From Flavobacteriaceae bacterium UBA2540 (GTDB lineage Bacteria; Bacteroidota; Bacteroidia; Flavobacteriales; Flavobacteriaceae), in the NCBI GenBank assembly GCA_002340765.1, contig DDMS01000052.1, forward strand, positions 24,082 to 59,230: a DNA stretch of 35,149 nucleotides. The letters are read 5' to 3'. The notes beneath the pieces are model-generated. The model was given only the letters and a program-made list of their open reading frames with translations. It searched no databases and was not told the origin of the DNA. This document shows positions 33,759 to 35,149 of the stretch, piece by piece. The number at the start of each line of letters is the position of its first letter. Position 1 is the stretch's first letter. The translations under genes were made by a program, and so were the position numbers.

Positions 33759-34078
33759 TGTTTTTGTAAAGTATCAAATTCAATGATATAGATATCTTCG
33801 TTTTCCTTTTTCATCAGGTATTGTTCTCTTGCAAATCTTTCTAATTCAAGGGAATCTTGCAGTTTTTTAATGGTATTTTTATCTTTTTCAATTTTACTCT
33901 TATAAAAGATAACAGCGTTTTCTAATTCTTCAATTTCATTATCAAACCTTTTATGAATCAAAAATGAATTTTCATCAAAAAAAATCATCCAAATAATGAA
34001 TGGAATTAAGATCATTACAAAAACATTTGTAAAGAATTTATAAAAAACATTTTTTTTAATCCTTTCTAGAAAACTCAT
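33755..34078 (-). CDS. DivIC/FtsB-type septum formation initiator
   Basis: Small bitopic division protein (107 aa): basic N-terminus, one membrane helix at about 16-33 (FTNVFVMILIPFIIWMIF), then a coiled coil (about 44-82, DNEIEELENAVIFYKSKIEK and onward), then LERFAREQYLMKKENEDIYI, the conserved FtsB/DivIC tail. In the divisome it bridges FtsL/FtsQ-type partners. It overlaps udk by 23 nt and mutA by 4 nt; the udk-divIC-mutA-mutB order is often seen in Flavobacteriia. Confidence 0.88.
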   Translation of the reverse strand: MSFLERIKKNVFYKFFTNVFVMILIPFIIWMIFFDENSFLIHKRFDNEIEELENAVIFYKSKIEKDKNTIKKLQDSLELERFAREQYLMKKENEDIYIIEFDTLQKQ

Positions 34079-34685
34079 TTTGTAATTTTTCGTTGATGAC
34101 AGTTCTTACAATATCAACAGCCACTGTATTAAATTTATCATTCGGAATGATAAGGTCAGCAAAATTCTTTGTGGGCTCAATAAACTGTTGGTGCATAGGT
34201 TTTAAAGTGGTTTGATATCGGCTTAAAACTTCGTCAATATCTCTACCTCTTTCAGAAATATCTCTTCGAATTCTGCGAATCAAACGTTCGTCAGTATCCG
34301 CGTGAACAAAGATTTTAATGTCGAATAAATTGCGTAATTCTTCATTGTTAAATATTAGTATTCCTTCGAAAATAATTACTTTTCTTGGATGCGTTTGCAC
34401 GGTATCTTTTGTTCTGTTATGCGTTACAAAAGAATAAATAGGTTGTTCAATTATTTTTCCGTCTTTTAAATCTTTCAAATGTTGCACCATTAATTCAAAA
34501 TCAATAGCTCTTGGATGGTCAAAATTTATTTTTGTACGTTCTTCATATGATAGATGATCATTGACTTTATAGTAAGAATCTTGCGAAATGACGCAAACTT
34601 CATCAGAAGGCAAATGCATAATAATTTGATTGACAACAGTGGTTTTTCCACTTCCTGTTCCACCACTAATTCCAATAATTAGCAT
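34056..34685 (-). CDS. udk: Uridine kinase
   Basis: Pyrimidine salvage kinase (209 aa) that phosphorylates uridine and cytidine with ATP or GTP. Walker A is GGTGSGKTT (8-16), followed by SQDSYYKVNDHLSYEERTKI (34-53), FDHPRAID, the base-recognition region QPIYSFVTHNRTKDT and RRIRRDISERGRDIDEVLSR near 138-157. Length and motifs are normal. It is the first gene of the overlapping run with divIC, mutA and mutB; a -7 promoter box is at 34779-34786. Confidence 0.96.
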   Translation of the reverse strand: MLIIGISGGTGSGKTTVVNQIIMHLPSDEVCVISQDSYYKVNDHLSYEERTKINFDHPRAIDFELMVQHLKDLKDGKIIEQPIYSFVTHNRTKDTVQTHPRKVIIFEGILIFNNEELRNLFDIKIFVHADTDERLIRRIRRDISERGRDIDEVLSRYQTTLKPMHQQFIEPTKNFADLIIPNDKFNTVAVDIVRTVINEKLQNEFSRKD

Positions 34686-34778
34686 ATTTTAAAACCTATT
34701 TTTATAAAATTTTTACTAAAGTAGTAAGATTTTACAAATTGATGAAATTATTGATTTTAATGTTCTTTGATTTTACAT

Positions 34779-34786
34779 CAAATATA
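34779..34786 (-). promoter_or_regulatory. Putative -7 element of the udk-divIC-mut operon
   Basis: The minus-strand octamer TATATTTG is a full match to TAnnTTTG, about 93 nt upstream of udk. Possible -33 triplets on the same strand are at non-standard distances (13 or 24 nt), so support is only moderate. Confidence 0.4.
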
Positions 34787-34835
34787 AAGCTATAAAAGCC
34801 AAAAAAATATCAATTTATCTTTGCCTTCTTTTTTT

Positions 34836-35021
34836 TAGGATTTCTTAATTATACATTTTCTCTTTGAAAATTCACTTTTTAAGCAACGTTATTAGTTTTG
34901 CCAATTCAAAATATGTATTGTAAAAATCGTCTTAAATGGTTTTCATATACCCAAAATCGAACACAATTAAAGTTCCTTTTTCTGAAATTAAAAAATTTCC
35001 AGGATGATGATCTATATATAC
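34836..35021 (-). pseudogene. AarF/UbiB (ABC1) kinase remnant
   Basis: One minus-strand frame reads VYIDHHPGNFLISEKG, then LIVFDFGYMKTI, stop, DDFYNTYFELAKLITLLKK, stop, IFKEKMYN, stop, EILKK. This matches the ABC1-family core, where HADPHPGN and DFG are the conserved kinase-like motifs, and the flavobacterial-type continuation after DFG. In-frame stops are at 34932-34934 and twice more downstream; Ala-Asp-Pro-His is altered to Ile-Asp-His-His. Upstream (35022-35149) I can see no clear homology in any frame, so the N-terminal 60 percent is missing or too decayed. The 464 bases from 34686 to the window end hold nothing else that I can support. Confidence 0.65.
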
Positions 35022-35149
35022 TTTTTTCAATTAAAAGAGGTAATTATTCATCTAAGAATTATGAAAATTGCCCTGAAGATGCTGTTTTTAGTTGATATTT
35101 TAATATTAGAAACTTAATGATTTGATCTTTTAATAAAACCTACTAATTA

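Noticed and set aside
34816..34823. Plus-strand TATCTTTG resembling a -7 promoter box
   Set aside because: No -33 box at a proper distance and no plus-strand gene downstream; likely chance in A/T-rich sequence.
34898..35095. A 65-codon plus-strand open frame at the right edge
   Set aside because: It overlaps the minus-strand ABC1 kinase remnant, whose residues are recognisable; the plus-strand peptide resembles nothing.

Overview
The window is a low-GC, gene-dense piece of chromosome from the Bacteroidota, most likely a marine member of the Flavobacteriaceae. I base this on: translation starts with A/T-rich leaders and almost no Shine-Dalgarno; promoters of the form TTTG / TAnnTTTG (tRNA-Lys, rpmE2, kynU); lipoproteins with an ...SC lipobox right after a short leader; a PafA-type alkaline phosphatase; a TonB-dependent receptor of the carboxypeptidase-regulatory-domain type; and a two-subunit methylmalonyl-CoA mutase beside divIC and udk.

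Layout. 1-8.3 kb: PafA-like phosphatase, an Mla-type ABC permease/ATPase pair, tRNA-Lys(TTT), a CIA30 protein, a DUF389 membrane protein, SprT-like protease + SDR, and a secreted amidohydrolase. 8.3-19.1 kb: a beta-helix lipoprotein and a glutaminyl cyclase lipoprotein, ribosomal protein bL31 (type B) behind a structured leader, gcvP, a UbiA-like membrane protein, a fused phosphoserine-phosphatase/phosphoglycerate dehydrogenase, a J-domain/KTSC protein and an NlpC/P60 lipoprotein. 19.2-26.8 kb: a seven-gene tryptophan/kynurenine catabolic operon (kynU, kmo, RidA-type 2-aminomuconate deaminase, 2-aminomuconate-semialdehyde dehydrogenase, an atypical SDR, 3-hydroxyanthranilate dioxygenase, ACMS decarboxylase). 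26.9-35.1 kb: a TPR protein, a DUF2141 protein, a broken TonB-dependent receptor, the overlapping udk-divIC-mutA-mutB run, and at the right edge a decayed AarF/UbiB (ABC1) kinase remnant with in-frame stops.

How the genes fit together. The kyn operon would take kynurenine to 3-hydroxykynurenine (Kmo), then 3-hydroxyanthranilate (KynU), then 2-amino-3-carboxymuconate semialdehyde (dioxygenase), 2-aminomuconate semialdehyde (ACMSD), 2-aminomuconate (dehydrogenase) and, after deamination (RidA type), 4-oxalocrotonate. The entry enzymes (tryptophan 2,3-dioxygenase, formamidase) and the later oxalocrotonate steps are not in the window.

Most unusual signal. Four of the six gene junctions in the kyn operon carry a related composite inverted-repeat element of about 128-142 bp: a C-rich hairpin arm at or inside the 3' end of the upstream gene, and an oppositely oriented arm just before or inside the 5' end of the downstream gene. 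At two junctions the element supplies the stop codon of one enzyme and the first codons of the next, so repeat-derived peptides are fused to KynU, Kmo, the dioxygenase and ACMSD. A lone arm of the same family is translated within the N-terminus of the methylmalonyl-CoA mutase large subunit.
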